Shown: piece after piece, positions 17,044 to 25,994 of the stretch | Layout: each line of letters starts with the position of its first letter | How positions within the stretch are numbered: position 1 is the stretch's first letter | Assembly (NCBI RefSeq): GCF_021582875.1 | Contig: NZ_CP091138.1 | Coordinates: 1,674,001-1,738,000, forward strand | Direction of reading: 5' to 3' | DNA: 64,000 bases | Source: Microbacterium sp. KUDC0406 | GTDB taxonomy: Bacteria > Actinomycetota > Actinomycetes > Actinomycetales > Microbacteriaceae | The notes under the pieces: model-generated | What the model was told of the DNA's origin: nothing | Database searches by the model: none | What the model saw: the letters and a program-made list of their open reading frames with translations, nothing else | Made by a program: the position numbers and the translations under genes

Positions 17044-18408
17044 ATGGCACGCTCTCCTTTCACTCTAGTGGCGGCGGTGACAGCCGCACTGCCCGGGGCG
17101 GAGGTCACCGGCGCCCGCCCTCTCACCGCCGGCGGGGACGGCCGCTTCGACTCGGCCGTGGCCACGCTGGCCGACGGCCGCGAGCTCACGATCCGTGTCG
17201 CGGACGACGAGGACGGCGCACGCGAGCTCGCGTCTGAGGCGATCGCGCTGCGCGCTCTGACCGCCGGTGCCCGCGAGATGCTGCCCTTCCTGGCACCCGA
17301 GTACATCGGCGAGACGCGCATCGGCGACGGCCGGGCGCTCGTGACCGGACTGCTGCCCGGCTTTCAGATCGAGGCCTCGCAGGTGCCCGCCGGCCGCCGA
17401 GCGGCCTGGTCGATCGGCGAGGCGATCGCCGCGACGCACGCTCTGCCGGCCTCCGTCGTGCGCGGCGGCGGCCTGACCGCCCGCGACGCGGCGGAGGTGC
17501 GTGAGGAGATCCGCCGCCTGATCGAGCGTGCCACCGCCACGGGACGCGTCCCGGCCAGGCTCAGTTCACGCTGGCGCCAGGCCGTGGACGACGACGATCT
17601 GTGGCTCTTCGAGGCAACTGTGACGCTCGGCGGGGTGCAGGCCGACTCGTTCCTGTTCGATGACGACCCCGACCTCGGCCCGAAGGTGGTGGGACTGGTC
17701 GGCTGGCACGGCCTCTCGCTCGGCGACCCGGCCGTGGATCTCGCCTGGCTGTCCGGTGCGAAGGAAGCCGCCGAGGACGTGCACGGCGCCTACACCCGCG
17801 CTTCGGCCCACGCTGTGGACTCCGCGATGCGCATCCGTGCCCGGCTCCTCGCAGAGCTCGAGTTCGCCCGGTGGCTCGTGCACGGTGAAGCGCTGCGACG
17901 CAGCGACATCGTCGACGACGCGGCCGCCCTGCTGGAGTCGCTCGCCGAGGGCGTGCACGACGATCTGCGCGTGTCGGCCGGAGCGACGGACGTGGACTCC
18001 GCGCTCGACGCGGCCGGACGACTGCCGCAGGCTCCGCCGCTGGGCGTGGACACCTCGATGCAGACCGACGCGTACCGCCCCGAAGACCTCTGGCAGACCG
18101 AGGAGGACGCCGCGGACGCGGCGCAGCCGACGGACCAGGGGCAGGCGCCTGTGCGGGACGAGACCGCATCGGCCGCCGTGGAGAGCACCGAGCAGGAGAC
18201 CCAGGACCTCGGCGACCTCGAGGAACGCGCGGAGGCCGCCGGGATCACCGGCGTGCGCGGATCCTCCGGCGACCACGGCACGGCTGAGGGCCCGAGCGGC
18301 ACGGTCCACCCGCTGTCCGCCGACGACGAGGGGCTCGACTCCGCCGAAGAGGCTCAGCGCGCAGCGCGAGCGGCACTCCAGCGCTGGACCAGTTCGAACT
18401 CGGAGTAG
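17044..18408 (+). CDS. Degenerate aminoglycoside/macrolide-type phosphotransferase-like protein
   Basis: A 454-residue protein with a kinase-like (APH) fold at residues 1-300 and an acidic, probably disordered tail. The position of the catalytic HGD loop reads TVTLGGVQADSFLFDDD and the metal-binding region reads VGLVGWHGLSLGDPAVDLAWL. The usual His-Gly-Asp and the DWE/D are therefore absent or changed, although the GDPAVDLAWL block that follows them in active members is kept. The gene is often labelled macrolide 2'-phosphotransferase; resistance activity is not supported here. It is divergent from nudC, and its 3' end overlaps adnB by 55 bp. Likely a pseudokinase with an unknown role. Confidence 0.8.
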   Translation: MARSPFTLVAAVTAALPGAEVTGARPLTAGGDGRFDSAVATLADGRELTIRVADDEDGARELASEAIALRALTAGAREMLPFLAPEYIGETRIGDGRALVTGLLPGFQIEASQVPAGRRAAWSIGEAIAATHALPASVVRGGGLTARDAAEVREEIRRLIERATATGRVPARLSSRWRQAVDDDDLWLFEATVTLGGVQADSFLFDDDPDLGPKVVGLVGWHGLSLGDPAVDLAWLSGAKEAAEDVHGAYTRASAHAVDSAMRIRARLLAELEFARWLVHGEALRRSDIVDDAAALLESLAEGVHDDLRVSAGATDVDSALDAAGRLPQAPPLGVDTSMQTDAYRPEDLWQTEEDAADAAQPTDQGQAPVRDETASAAVESTEQETQDLGDLEERAEAAGITGVRGSSGDHGTAEGPSGTVHPLSADDEGLDSAEEAQRAARAALQRWTSSNSE

Positions 18409-21400
18409 ACCCGGTCTCCGCGGATGACGAGGTCGTCCGCCACGTAGTAGAGCGCGACGTCGATCTCATCCAGGGGCACACCGAACCGACGGTGGTACGC
18501 CAGACGGTACAGGGCCAGCTGCAGCATCCGGTCTTCGCGCTCCGCCTCGGTGCGCGGCGCCTTGCCGGTCTTCCAGTCCACGATCTCGACGCGCCCGCCT
18601 CGATCCGCGCGCCGGTACACGGCGTCGAGCTTGCAGATCATGATGTGACCGTCCGGCTGGGTCGCTGAGCCCGTCGAAGCGTCGCCCGTCCCTTCGACAG
18701 GCTCAGGGCCCGAGGAACCAGGCTCAGGGCCCGAGGAACCAGGCTCAGGGCCCGAGGAACCAGGCTCAGGGCCCCGGGACCCAGGCTGCGGCGGACCGCC
18801 GAGCGCGAAGTCGATCTCGATCTCGACGGCGATCGGCTTCAGGGCGCCCCACTCGCTGTGCTCGAAGATCTCCTGCAGGCGACCGAGGTCGGCGGCATCC
18901 GCCTCGGAGACGGCCTGCGCATCCGGTGCGTCATCGTCGATCTCCCAGAGCCCGCCGTCGATGCGGGGACCCGCGCCGACGAGCTCGGAACGCCGCTCGA
19001 CCCAGGCGTGGAACAGGGTGCCGAGCCGGGTCTGCCGGTACGGCCGTTCGGGCATCGGACGGACGATGCCGCCGAGCGTGCTCTGGAAGTCGGTGACGTA
19101 GTCCTTGAATCGCGACGCCGGCACACGGGTCGGCACGACGGCGTCGGTGCCGCGCTGTCGCGCCTCGCGCTCGGCCAGCAGCCGCACCAGCTCGGGCGCG
19201 GCATCCGGCAGTGGCGTGGATTGCGCGCGACGCACGTCGTCCGCCGCCCGCATGACGCGCTCGCGCCTGGCGCCGAGCGGATCGAGCGGCCAGCTCGCCG
19301 TCATGCCGGGTCCGTCGTACGGGTTCTCATCCGGATCGACCGGCTCGATGCCGTCGAGGTTCAGCACGTCGAGGGCCTCGAGCAGGTACGGGCTCGGCTT
19401 GCGCGGGCTCTTCTGACCGGCCCAGTGCGCGCCGGACAGCAGCAGGTCGCTGCGGGCGCGGGTCACGGCGACATAGGCGAGGCGGCGCTCCTCCTGCTTC
19501 TGATACTCGGAGTACGCCTTCTTGAACCGCGTGAGCGCGCCGCCCTGCGGGTTGGCCTTCGTCACTCCTCCCGAGAGCGAGGCCTGCGCTGCCTTCTGCC
19601 GCTTCACGGGGTCATCTCCGGCGGCATCCATCGCCGACTGCGGGTCCCACTCGAATCGGGGCAGCGCAGCGGCGTCACCGCGCAGCGGGAACGGCACCGC
19701 GCCGAACCCGAACCATCCCGAGGTGTCGGTCGCGCGAGAGGGCAGCTCCTCCTCGACCAGGCGCACCACAGCGACGGCGTCCCACTCCAGGCCCTTCGAG
19801 CCGTGGATCGTGAGCAGCTGCACGACTCCGGGCTCGGGCGGCTCGGGGCGCGGCATCAGCTCGTCGGTGATCTCCGCCTTGTCGAGCCACGCCAGCAGGC
19901 TGCCGATGGTGCCGCGCTCGTCGGCGGCGAGGAACGCGCGCACCTCGTCGGCGAACGCGCGCAGCTGGGTGGTCGCGACGCGCGCGGGCCCTCTGGTCTC
20001 GTTGACGGCGAGTTCGATGTCGAGGCGCAGCTCGAACTCGATCAGGCGGATCAGCTCGGGCAGCGGCTGCGCGACCGCACGGCGCAGCCTCTCCAGCATC
20101 TCTCCCGCGGCGCGGATGCGCGCGCGTCCGTCGGGAGTGATCCCCTCGAGCAGGCGGTAGTCGTCGCGCATGCCGCGCACCACGTCCACCGCGTCGACGA
20201 TCGAGACGGCCTCGTCCGCACCGTGCGACGAGCGCAGTCGCGCCTTGACCTCGTCGGGCAGCGGCGTCAGCGCGCTGTCGCGCTTCGCGATCTCGGATGC
20301 CAGGTCGTAGAGTCCGGCCATGTCGGCGACGCCGACGCCGAACCGTGGTCCGGTCAGCAGGCGGATGAGCGCCGAGCCGGCTGTGGGGTCGTGGATGACT
20401 CGCAGGGTGGAGACGACGTCGACCACCTCGGGGGTGGCCAGCAGTCCGCCGAGGCCGAGGATGCGGTGCGGGATGCCGGCCGCGGCGAGTTCACCGGCGA
20501 ACGTCTGCATGTGCCGTTTGGAGCGGAACAGGATCGCGCCGGTGTGCGGGCTGCTGCCCCGGTGGGCCGCCCGACGCCCGGCGAACCACTCGGCGACCTC
20601 GCGGGCCTCATCGTCCACGGTGAAGGGGAAACGGGCCTCGACGGTTCCGGAGCCCGCGCCGGGTCGCGGCTCGAGCGGCGGCACGTCGAGGCCGGGTCGC
20701 TGCAGCGGCTCGAGCACCCGGTTCGCGACGTCGAGGATGCCGGCGTCGTTGCGCCAGCTGGTCATCAGGCTGTAGCTCTGCGCGGACTGCTCCGCCGCGA
20801 ACGAGCCCGCGAAGGCGTAGAGGTTGTCGGCGCTGGCGCCACGCCACCCGTAGATCGACTGGTGCGGATCGCCCACCGCCATCACCGCGGAGTCGCGGAA
20901 CAGCTCGGCGAGGAACCGGGTCTGGATGACAGAGGTGTCCTGGTACTCATCGAGCAGCACGACACGATGCTGCTCCCGCAGCTCGGTGCGCACCTCGGGG
21001 GCGGACTCGACGATGTCGAAGGCACCGGAGACCTGGTCGGCGAAGTCGAGCACCCCCCGACGCTCCTTCTCGGAGATGTAGTCGCGCACCAGTTCGGCGA
21101 GCACGGGCAGCGCCTCGAGGTTCTCGGCGGCCTTGTCGACATCCTTGTTGCCGCGGAACGGCGCGAACGCGGCGGCCTGATCGGTCGCGATGCGAACCGC
21201 GCGCTCGAGGTCGACCCGATGGTCGAGGGCGTCTCCCGCGAATCGCTGGACGGCGTCCACGACCCCGCTGAGCGACCTGTCGATCAGCTCCAGCCCGGGC
21301 AGATCGGAGCGCAGCACGACATCCCGGGCCAGAATCCAGGATGCTGCCTGGCTGAGCATGGCGACATCGGGATCGCGCCCGATGCGGGCGGCGTGCTCGC

Positions 21401-21938
21401 GGACGATGCCGTCGGCGAAGGCGTTGTAGGTCGAGACCCGGGGACGGATCATCAGGTCCTCGGCGGAGGGCGGAGCCGCGGCATCCGTGCCGTAGGCCTG
21501 CGCGAGCTCGTCGAGGACGTGGGAGCGGACGAGATCGCGCTGCCGGCCCGGAGCGGCCTCGTGCACCCGGCGCAGCGCACCGGAGGCGACGATCTCGGGG
21601 ACGTGCGGCAGCAGCCCGCGGCGGCCGTACTCATCGATCATCGCGAGCCGCGCGGCGATGCGCTCGGAGAGCTCGCCGGCGGCCTTCCGGGTGAAGGTGA
21701 GCCCGAGGATCTCGTCGCGGCGGACATGCCCGTTCGCGACCAGCCAGACCACTCGTCCCGACATGGTCTCGGTCTTTCCGCTGCCCGCGCCGGCGACGAC
21801 GAGCGCCGGCGTCGGTGGCGCCTCGATCACGCGCTGCTGAGCCGGCGTCGGTGACGGCAGGCCCAGGGCGGCGGCGACGTCGAGCGCAGAGATCTGCCAC
21901 TGGGTCGCTGAGCCCGTCGAAGCGGTCCAGTCGCTCAT
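18354..21938 (-). CDS. adnB: AdnB-like ATP-dependent helicase-nuclease subunit
   Basis: UvrD-like helicase fused to a RecB-type nuclease, 1194 residues. AdnAB unwinds and resects DNA ends. Walker A is AGAGSGKTETMSGRVV, motif II VVLLDEYQDTSVIQ, motif III AVGDPHQSIYGWRGAS, motif V LTIHGSKGLEWDAV and motif VI RLAYVAVTRARSDLLL. The C-terminal nuclease has ICKLDAVYR, EIVDWKTGKAPR and QLALYRLAY. The ATG at 21938 overlaps a TGA that no longer belongs to adnA; longer upstream reading is repeat DNA. Two repeat insertions lie inside: codons 4-12 (TASTGSATQ) and a 43-residue in-frame block built from PGSSGPE units just before the nuclease core (18660-18788). Whether the enlarged loop is tolerated is unknown. 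Confidence 0.92.
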   Translation of the reverse strand: MSDWTASTGSATQWQISALDVAAALGLPSPTPAQQRVIEAPPTPALVVAGAGSGKTETMSGRVVWLVANGHVRRDEILGLTFTRKAAGELSERIAARLAMIDEYGRRGLLPHVPEIVASGALRRVHEAAPGRQRDLVRSHVLDELAQAYGTDAAAPPSAEDLMIRPRVSTYNAFADGIVREHAARIGRDPDVAMLSQAASWILARDVVLRSDLPGLELIDRSLSGVVDAVQRFAGDALDHRVDLERAVRIATDQAAAFAPFRGNKDVDKAAENLEALPVLAELVRDYISEKERRGVLDFADQVSGAFDIVESAPEVRTELREQHRVVLLDEYQDTSVIQTRFLAELFRDSAVMAVGDPHQSIYGWRGASADNLYAFAGSFAAEQSAQSYSLMTSWRNDAGILDVANRVLEPLQRPGLDVPPLEPRPGAGSGTVEARFPFTVDDEAREVAEWFAGRRAAHRGSSPHTGAILFRSKRHMQTFAGELAAAGIPHRILGLGGLLATPEVVDVVSTLRVIHDPTAGSALIRLLTGPRFGVGVADMAGLYDLASEIAKRDSALTPLPDEVKARLRSSHGADEAVSIVDAVDVVRGMRDDYRLLEGITPDGRARIRAAGEMLERLRRAVAQPLPELIRLIEFELRLDIELAVNETRGPARVATTQLRAFADEVRAFLAADERGTIGSLLAWLDKAEITDELMPRPEPPEPGVVQLLTIHGSKGLEWDAVAVVRLVEEELPSRATDTSGWFGFGAVPFPLRGDAAALPRFEWDPQSAMDAAGDDPVKRQKAAQASLSGGVTKANPQGGALTRFKKAYSEYQKQEERRLAYVAVTRARSDLLLSGAHWAGQKSPRKPSPYLLEALDVLNLDGIEPVDPDENPYDGPGMTASWPLDPLGARRERVMRAADDVRRAQSTPLPDAAPELVRLLAEREARQRGTDAVVPTRVPASRFKDYVTDFQSTLGGIVRPMPERPYRQTRLGTLFHAWVERRSELVGAGPRIDGGLWEIDDDAPDAQAVSEADAADLGRLQEIFEHSEWGALKPIAVEIEIDFALGGPPQPGSRGPEPGSSGPEPGSSGPEPGSSGPEPVEGTGDASTGSATQPDGHIMICKLDAVYRRADRGGRVEIVDWKTGKAPRTEAEREDRMLQLALYRLAYHRRFGVPLDEIDVALYYVADDLVIRGDRVYSEFELVQRWSAARAAR
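18660..18788. repeat. 129-bp repeat insertion inside adnB, with four 21-bp tandem units
   Basis: Between two copies of GGCTG (18655-18659 and 18784-18788) lies repeat DNA: inverted GTCGCTGAGCCCGTCGAAGC, CCTTCGACAGGCTCAGGG, then four tandem 21-bp units beginning GGCTCAGGGCCC (18700-18783, last one degenerate). Deleting 129 bp gives an uninterrupted family-like reading, GGPPQPDGHIMICKLD, so the insert adds exactly 43 codons in frame. Confidence 0.85.
21901..21929. repeat. Interspersed repeat in the adnB 5' end
   Basis: TGGGTCGCTGAGCCCGTCGA followed by AGCGGTCCA is an inverted copy of the CTTCGACAGGCTCAG family. It encodes residues 4-12 of AdnB (TASTGSATQ), a segment that also appears inside the 43-residue insert of the same protein. 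Confidence 0.65.
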
Positions 21939-21946
21939 GCGCTCAC

Positions 21947-22065
21947 GTCTTTCCGGTCGACCTGAGAACGCCTCGTCTCTGCGTTTCGTCTCCGCTCCTG
22001 CGTCGCTCCGCTCAACGACCACCTCCGTCGCTCGCTCAACGTCCGGCGGGGCGTCATGCGCTCAC
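21947..22065. repeat. 119-bp repeat element between adnA and adnB with 12-bp direct repeats
   Basis: TCATGCGCTCAC occurs at 21935-21946 and again at 22054-22065. Each copy carries, on the minus strand, GTGAGCGCATGA with the overlapping stop/start. The DNA between contains CGTCTCTGCGTTTCGTCTC, GCTCCGCTCAACGACC and GTCGCTCGCTCAACG, all members of the TTTCGTCTC/CTCAACGACC family. Confidence 0.85.
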
Positions 22066-25000
22066 CGCCGGGACGGTGTGGATGCGGCAGGGCTGCACGC
22101 GCCACTGCGTGTCGGCGCAGTGCGCCTCGACCTGCGCAGTGAAGCTGCTGGCCGACATGCCGCGGGCCGCCTCGGCGACCCGGCGCAGGAACTCGTCGCG
22201 CGCCTGGCCGTCGAGGGTGTGCTGGTGCGCCACACGGTAGTCGCTGTTCGACAGCGTCTTCGCGACGAGCACCAGGCGCGCACCCGCGAGGGATCCCGGG
22301 TCGGCGCCCTCGATGAGTCCCTGCTGCACCGCGAGCTGATACGCCGAGAGCTGTCCGTGTTCGATGACCTTCTCGTCGCTCTCGGGCTCGTACTTGCCGG
22401 TCTTCAGGTCGACCACGACGACGCACTCCTCTTCGGCGGTCATCGTCTGCCACCCTCGTCCGCGCGCAGCCGGGTGCTCCCCGCGCCCACGGGGTACGCC
22501 TCGACGCGGTCGATGTATCCGTGGATGATCGCCTGATGCGCGGTGTCGTCGCCGACCGGGTGCACCGACGGTGGAGGCGTCTCGTCTCTGCGTTTCGACT
22601 CGCCTGCGGCTCGCTCAACGACCGTCGCTCGCTCGACGACGGGGGCTCCTCGGGCACATCCACCGCGAACCGGAACTCGACCTCACTCGCGAGCACCCGG
22701 CCGCCGTCGCGCGCGACCTCGGCGAGGTACGAGTGGACCCGGTCGACGTACAGCTCGGCCCGGCGGCGCTCCTTACGACCGATCCACTCGGTCTCGAAGT
22801 CGAGTTCGGGCCAGCGCGCGGCGACGACCTCCCGCATCCGCTCCAGGTCTCCGTCGGGCGATGTCTCCATCGCCGCGTGCACGATCGTGCCGATGCCTGC
22901 CGATGGCGGCATCACGGTGTCTCCGCCCAGCGCCGAGACCGCCCAGTTCAGACCGCACTCCTCGAAGGACTCCATCCGCGACGGCGACACGCGCGCGGCC
23001 TCGACCGAGAGGTCGTGCAACGGTGCCTCGGTCGACGACGGCGTGACGCCGTACCAGTCCGAGGGCTCGGCCCCGGGCACCCCCTCGCCGGCGAGCACGG
23101 CCAGCTGGCCGGCCGCCTCCTGCCGCGCCGCGGGAGCGGTGCTCGTCGTCAGCGTGCGGCGGTGCCGCGCGACGAGGCCGCGCAGGGTGAGCGGATGCTC
23201 CGCCGACGGGTGCCGCTCCGGCGGCTCGGGCTGCGGCAGGAAGCCGAAGAACGGGCTGGGCGTCGCGTCGTCGTCGTCGACCGCCGTGATCAGCAGCCTG
23301 GTGCGGGCCCGCGAGATCGCGCGCACGAACAGCCGCAGCTCATCGTGCAGCGCGCTGCGGCGACGGTCGAGCACACCGGGGACCACAGCGGGCTCACCCG
23401 CGCGAGCGGCGATGATCGCGTCGGCGAGGCGCCAGGTCTGCAGCATCCCGCCGCGCAGGCGTACGTTCGGCCAGACGCCGTCCTGCACGCCGGCGATCAC
23501 GACGGCGTCGAATTCGGCGCCGAGCGCCGTCGCCGGGGTCAGCAGCGTCACACGACCCGGGCGCTCCGGCGACGACAGCGTGTCCTCGGGCACCTCGCTG
23601 CCGAGGATGTCCTCCACGAACTTCGCCGGCTTCTCGTTCGGCGTGCGCTCGACGAACCGCTTCGCCGCATCGAACAGGGCGACGAGCGCGTCCAGGGCGC
23701 GGGCGGTCTCGCCGCCGGTGGCCTGCATCGCGTTCTCGCGCCAGGCGTACTGCAGCTTGCGTCCGTCGACGGAGCGGGCTCCGTCCCAGGCGCGCCAGAG
23801 CAGGTCGTGTATGGTCTCGCCGGCAGCGGCGGCCGTGGTCATCTCGGCGAGCGTGTCCGCGAACCGCGCTGCGGCCCTGGCCTCGGCAGCATCGATCAGG
23901 GTGAGGTGCGCGGGCGTGGTCATCGCCTGTCGCAGGAGCTCGCGCGCGGGGGTGTTGCCGTCCTGCTCCAGTTCGAGGTGCCGCAGCCGGGCACGCAGCC
24001 GGCGCAGCCCGATCGCGTCCATCCCTCCGAACGGCGAGCGCAGCGCCTCTTCGAGCTCCTGTGCGGTGCGCTCGTCCACCGGGGTGAGCGCCATCCGCAC
24101 GATGCCGACGATGTCACGCACGACGGACTCGTCGCCGAGCGGTCGCTGCACACCGGCGGCGCGCGTCGGGATCTCGCGCGCAGCGAGCTCGGTCTCGAGC
24201 TGCGCGACCTGCCGGGTGTCGTGCGCGATCACCGCCATCCGGTCCCAGCGGATGCCATCGGACAGGTGCCAATCGCGCATGACGCCGGCGATGCGGTCGA
24301 CCTCTTCGTACGGCGAGGGGGCGATGAACGTCGTCACTGCGGCATCGTCGTCCGGGGCGGGAACAGGGGCGCGACGGTGATCGACCCGGCCTGCGGCGCC
24401 GATCGCCTGCGTCACGACGCGAGTGAGCGCCGTGAGCGACGGTGCCTGGCGGTGCGGGCCGTCGAGCACGCGCACGTCGCCGAGATCGGCGGCGAGCTGG
24501 GCGAACAGCTCGGGGCTCGCACCGCGGAAAGCGCCGGAGGAGATGTCGGGGTCGCCGAAGGCCAGCACCGCGATGCCGCGCGCACGCAGTGCGCGCACCA
24601 TCGCCACGCCGCCGCGGGTGAGCTCCTGTGCGTCGTCGATCAGCACGACGCGCAGCGCGGCGAGCGGACCGAGGGTCGCGGCATCCGGCGGAATGCAGGA
24701 TGCCGGTGGCCTCGGCGAGCAGGTCTGCGGCGTCGCGGTGAGCCGAGCGCAGCTGCGCCAGCACACGGTGGTAGTCGTCGAGGAACTCGCCCGCCGCCGC
24801 CCAGACCTCATCGCCGGCGGCAGGCAGTTCACCGGGCTGCACGCCCAGCTCGGTGCACTCCGCGAGGAACGCCCGCAGCTCGGAGCGGAAGCCCTTCGAG
24901 GACCGCACCGACGGCCCGAGCGCATCGGGCCAGGGCACCGTTCCGTCTTCGAGGTCGCCGGCCAGCAGCTCGGCGATGATGCGGTCCTGGTCGGCACCGG

Positions 25001-25319
25001 TGAGCAGCGCCGGCGGATCGTCCCCGGCACGCACCATCGCGCCGCGCACGAGCTGGAACGCGAAGGAGCCGACCGAGCGCGCCAGCGGACCGGGCGTCGC
25101 CTGACCGATGCGCACGCCGATTCGATCGCGCAGGCCTGTCGCGGCCTGCCGGCTGGGGGTGAGTGCGAGCACCTGCTCCGGTGCCAGCCCGCCGTCCAGC
25201 AGATGCACGACGCGCTCGATGAGCGCGGTCGTCTTGCCGGTGCCGGGCGCCCCGACGATGACACCGGATGCGTCGGCGTCCGCCGTCACGACGGCACGCT
25301 GCGCAGCATCCTCTGTCAT
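22054..25319 (-). CDS. adnA: AdnA-like helicase-nuclease subunit (three frame breaks)
   Basis: Partner of AdnB: UvrD/PcrA-like N-terminal part and RecB-type nuclease C-terminal part. Walker A is VGAPGTGKTTALIERV; further marks are VVLIDDAQELTRGG, LAFGDPDISSGAFRGA, HRQAPSLTALTRV, VSPSRMESFEECGLNW and the nuclease motif VVVVDLKTGKYEPES followed by QLSAYQLAV. Frame breaks: an extra T near 24693 (GILH-PPDAATLG when removed); a 71-bp repeat at 22572-22642, whose removal rejoins PEEPPSVHPVGDDTAHQAII; and a missing base near 22440. Corrected, the gene is exactly 1065 codons, close to mycobacterial AdnA. The true stop is TGA at 22054. The repeat-caused break cannot be dismissed as a base-calling slip. 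Confidence 0.87.
22572..22642. repeat. 71-bp repeat insertion inside adnA, breaking the frame
   Basis: CGACGG at 22566-22571 recurs at 22637-22642. Between them lie CGTCTCGTCTCTGCGTTTCG, ACTCGCCTGCGGCTCGCTCA and ACGACC, a member of the TTTCGTCTC/CTCAACGACC family. 71 is not a multiple of 3; removal restores the AdnA reading frame on both sides. Confidence 0.82.
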
Positions 25320-25469
25320 GCCTTCGACACTATCTGCGGGCGACGACATCGTCGGGCGACGTCGGATGCCGTGCGTGTGCGCCCTCGGCGAAACCGGGCC
25401 GCGCGCCGGGACGTCCGCCGAGCCGTCACGATAGAGTTGCCAGCATCCGAGCAAGTCAGAGGAGCACGC

Positions 25470-25694
25470 GTGGAAATCCGCATCGGCATCGTCAACACCG
25501 GCCGTGAGCTGACCTTCGAGACCAGCACCGCAGCCGACGAGGTGCGCAGCACCATCTCGGCCGCGCTCGAGCAGGGCACGACCCACTTCACTCTCACCGA
25601 CGTGAAGGGCAACGACTACATCGTGCCGACCGCGAACCTCGCCTACATCGAGCTGGGCACCGAGGAGTCCCGCCGCGTCGGCTTCGTCGCCTGA
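25470..25694 (+). CDS. DUF3107 domain-containing protein
   Basis: Small 74-residue actinobacterial protein of the DUF3107 family (Rv3208A-like). The GTG at 25470 (GAGGAG upstream) gives MEIRIGIVNTGRELTFETS; the end reads TANLAYIELGTEESRRVGFVA, typical of the family. It is divergent from adnA (150 bp gap with a TAGAGT -10-like box at about 25432) and is followed after 1 bp by a small membrane protein, so the two are probably one operon. Role unknown. Confidence 0.92.
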   Translation: MEIRIGIVNTGRELTFETSTAADEVRSTISAALEQGTTHFTLTDVKGNDYIVPTANLAYIELGTEESRRVGFVA

Positions 25695-25695
25695 C

Positions 25696-25983
25696 ATGTA
25701 CATCCTGCTGGCGCTCCTCGCGGCCTGCATCCTGGGCATCGGCCTGCACTACCTGCTGCCGTTCCGCCACCTGCGCGGCGTGGCCGTCACTCCGGCGATC
25801 GCCACGGCGGCCTCCGGCGTGATCTACACGGCGATGCAGTGGGCGGGCATCGCCGAGAGCAACGGCTGGCTGTGGCTCGCGAGCATCGGCGGCGGTCTGC
25901 TCATCGCCGCGATCGCCACCTGCCTGATCGCCGTCGTGCGGCACGCCGCCGATCAGAGGGCGCAGCAGGCCATCGGAGTCTGA
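25696..25983 (+). CDS. Small three-helix membrane protein, 95 aa
   Basis: Predicted membrane segments: residues 2-20 (YILLALLAACILGIGLHYL), 30-50 (VTPAIATAASGVIYTAMQWA) and 58-82 (LWLASIGGGLLIAAIATCLI). It starts one base after the DUF3107 stop, so coupled translation is likely. No family is recognised with certainty; position-conserved counterparts exist next to DUF3107 genes in related actinobacteria. Confidence 0.82.
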   Translation: MYILLALLAACILGIGLHYLLPFRHLRGVAVTPAIATAASGVIYTAMQWAGIAESNGWLWLASIGGGLLIAAIATCLIAVVRHAADQRAQQAIGV

Positions 25984-25994
25984 CGACCTGCCGG

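Noticed and set aside
18700..18783. Possible CRISPR array from 21-bp repeats
   Set aside because: Units are directly tandem with no spacers and lie inside a coding frame; no cas genes.
18858..21854. 998-codon open frame on the plus strand opposite adnB
   Set aside because: High-GC antisense shadow; composition is Arg/Gly/Val-rich without motifs, while the minus strand shows a complete helicase-nuclease.
21939..22022. Longer AdnB N-terminus starting at 22022
   Set aside because: The extra 28 codons are entirely repeat-element DNA; the ATG at 21938 fits the ancestral overlap.
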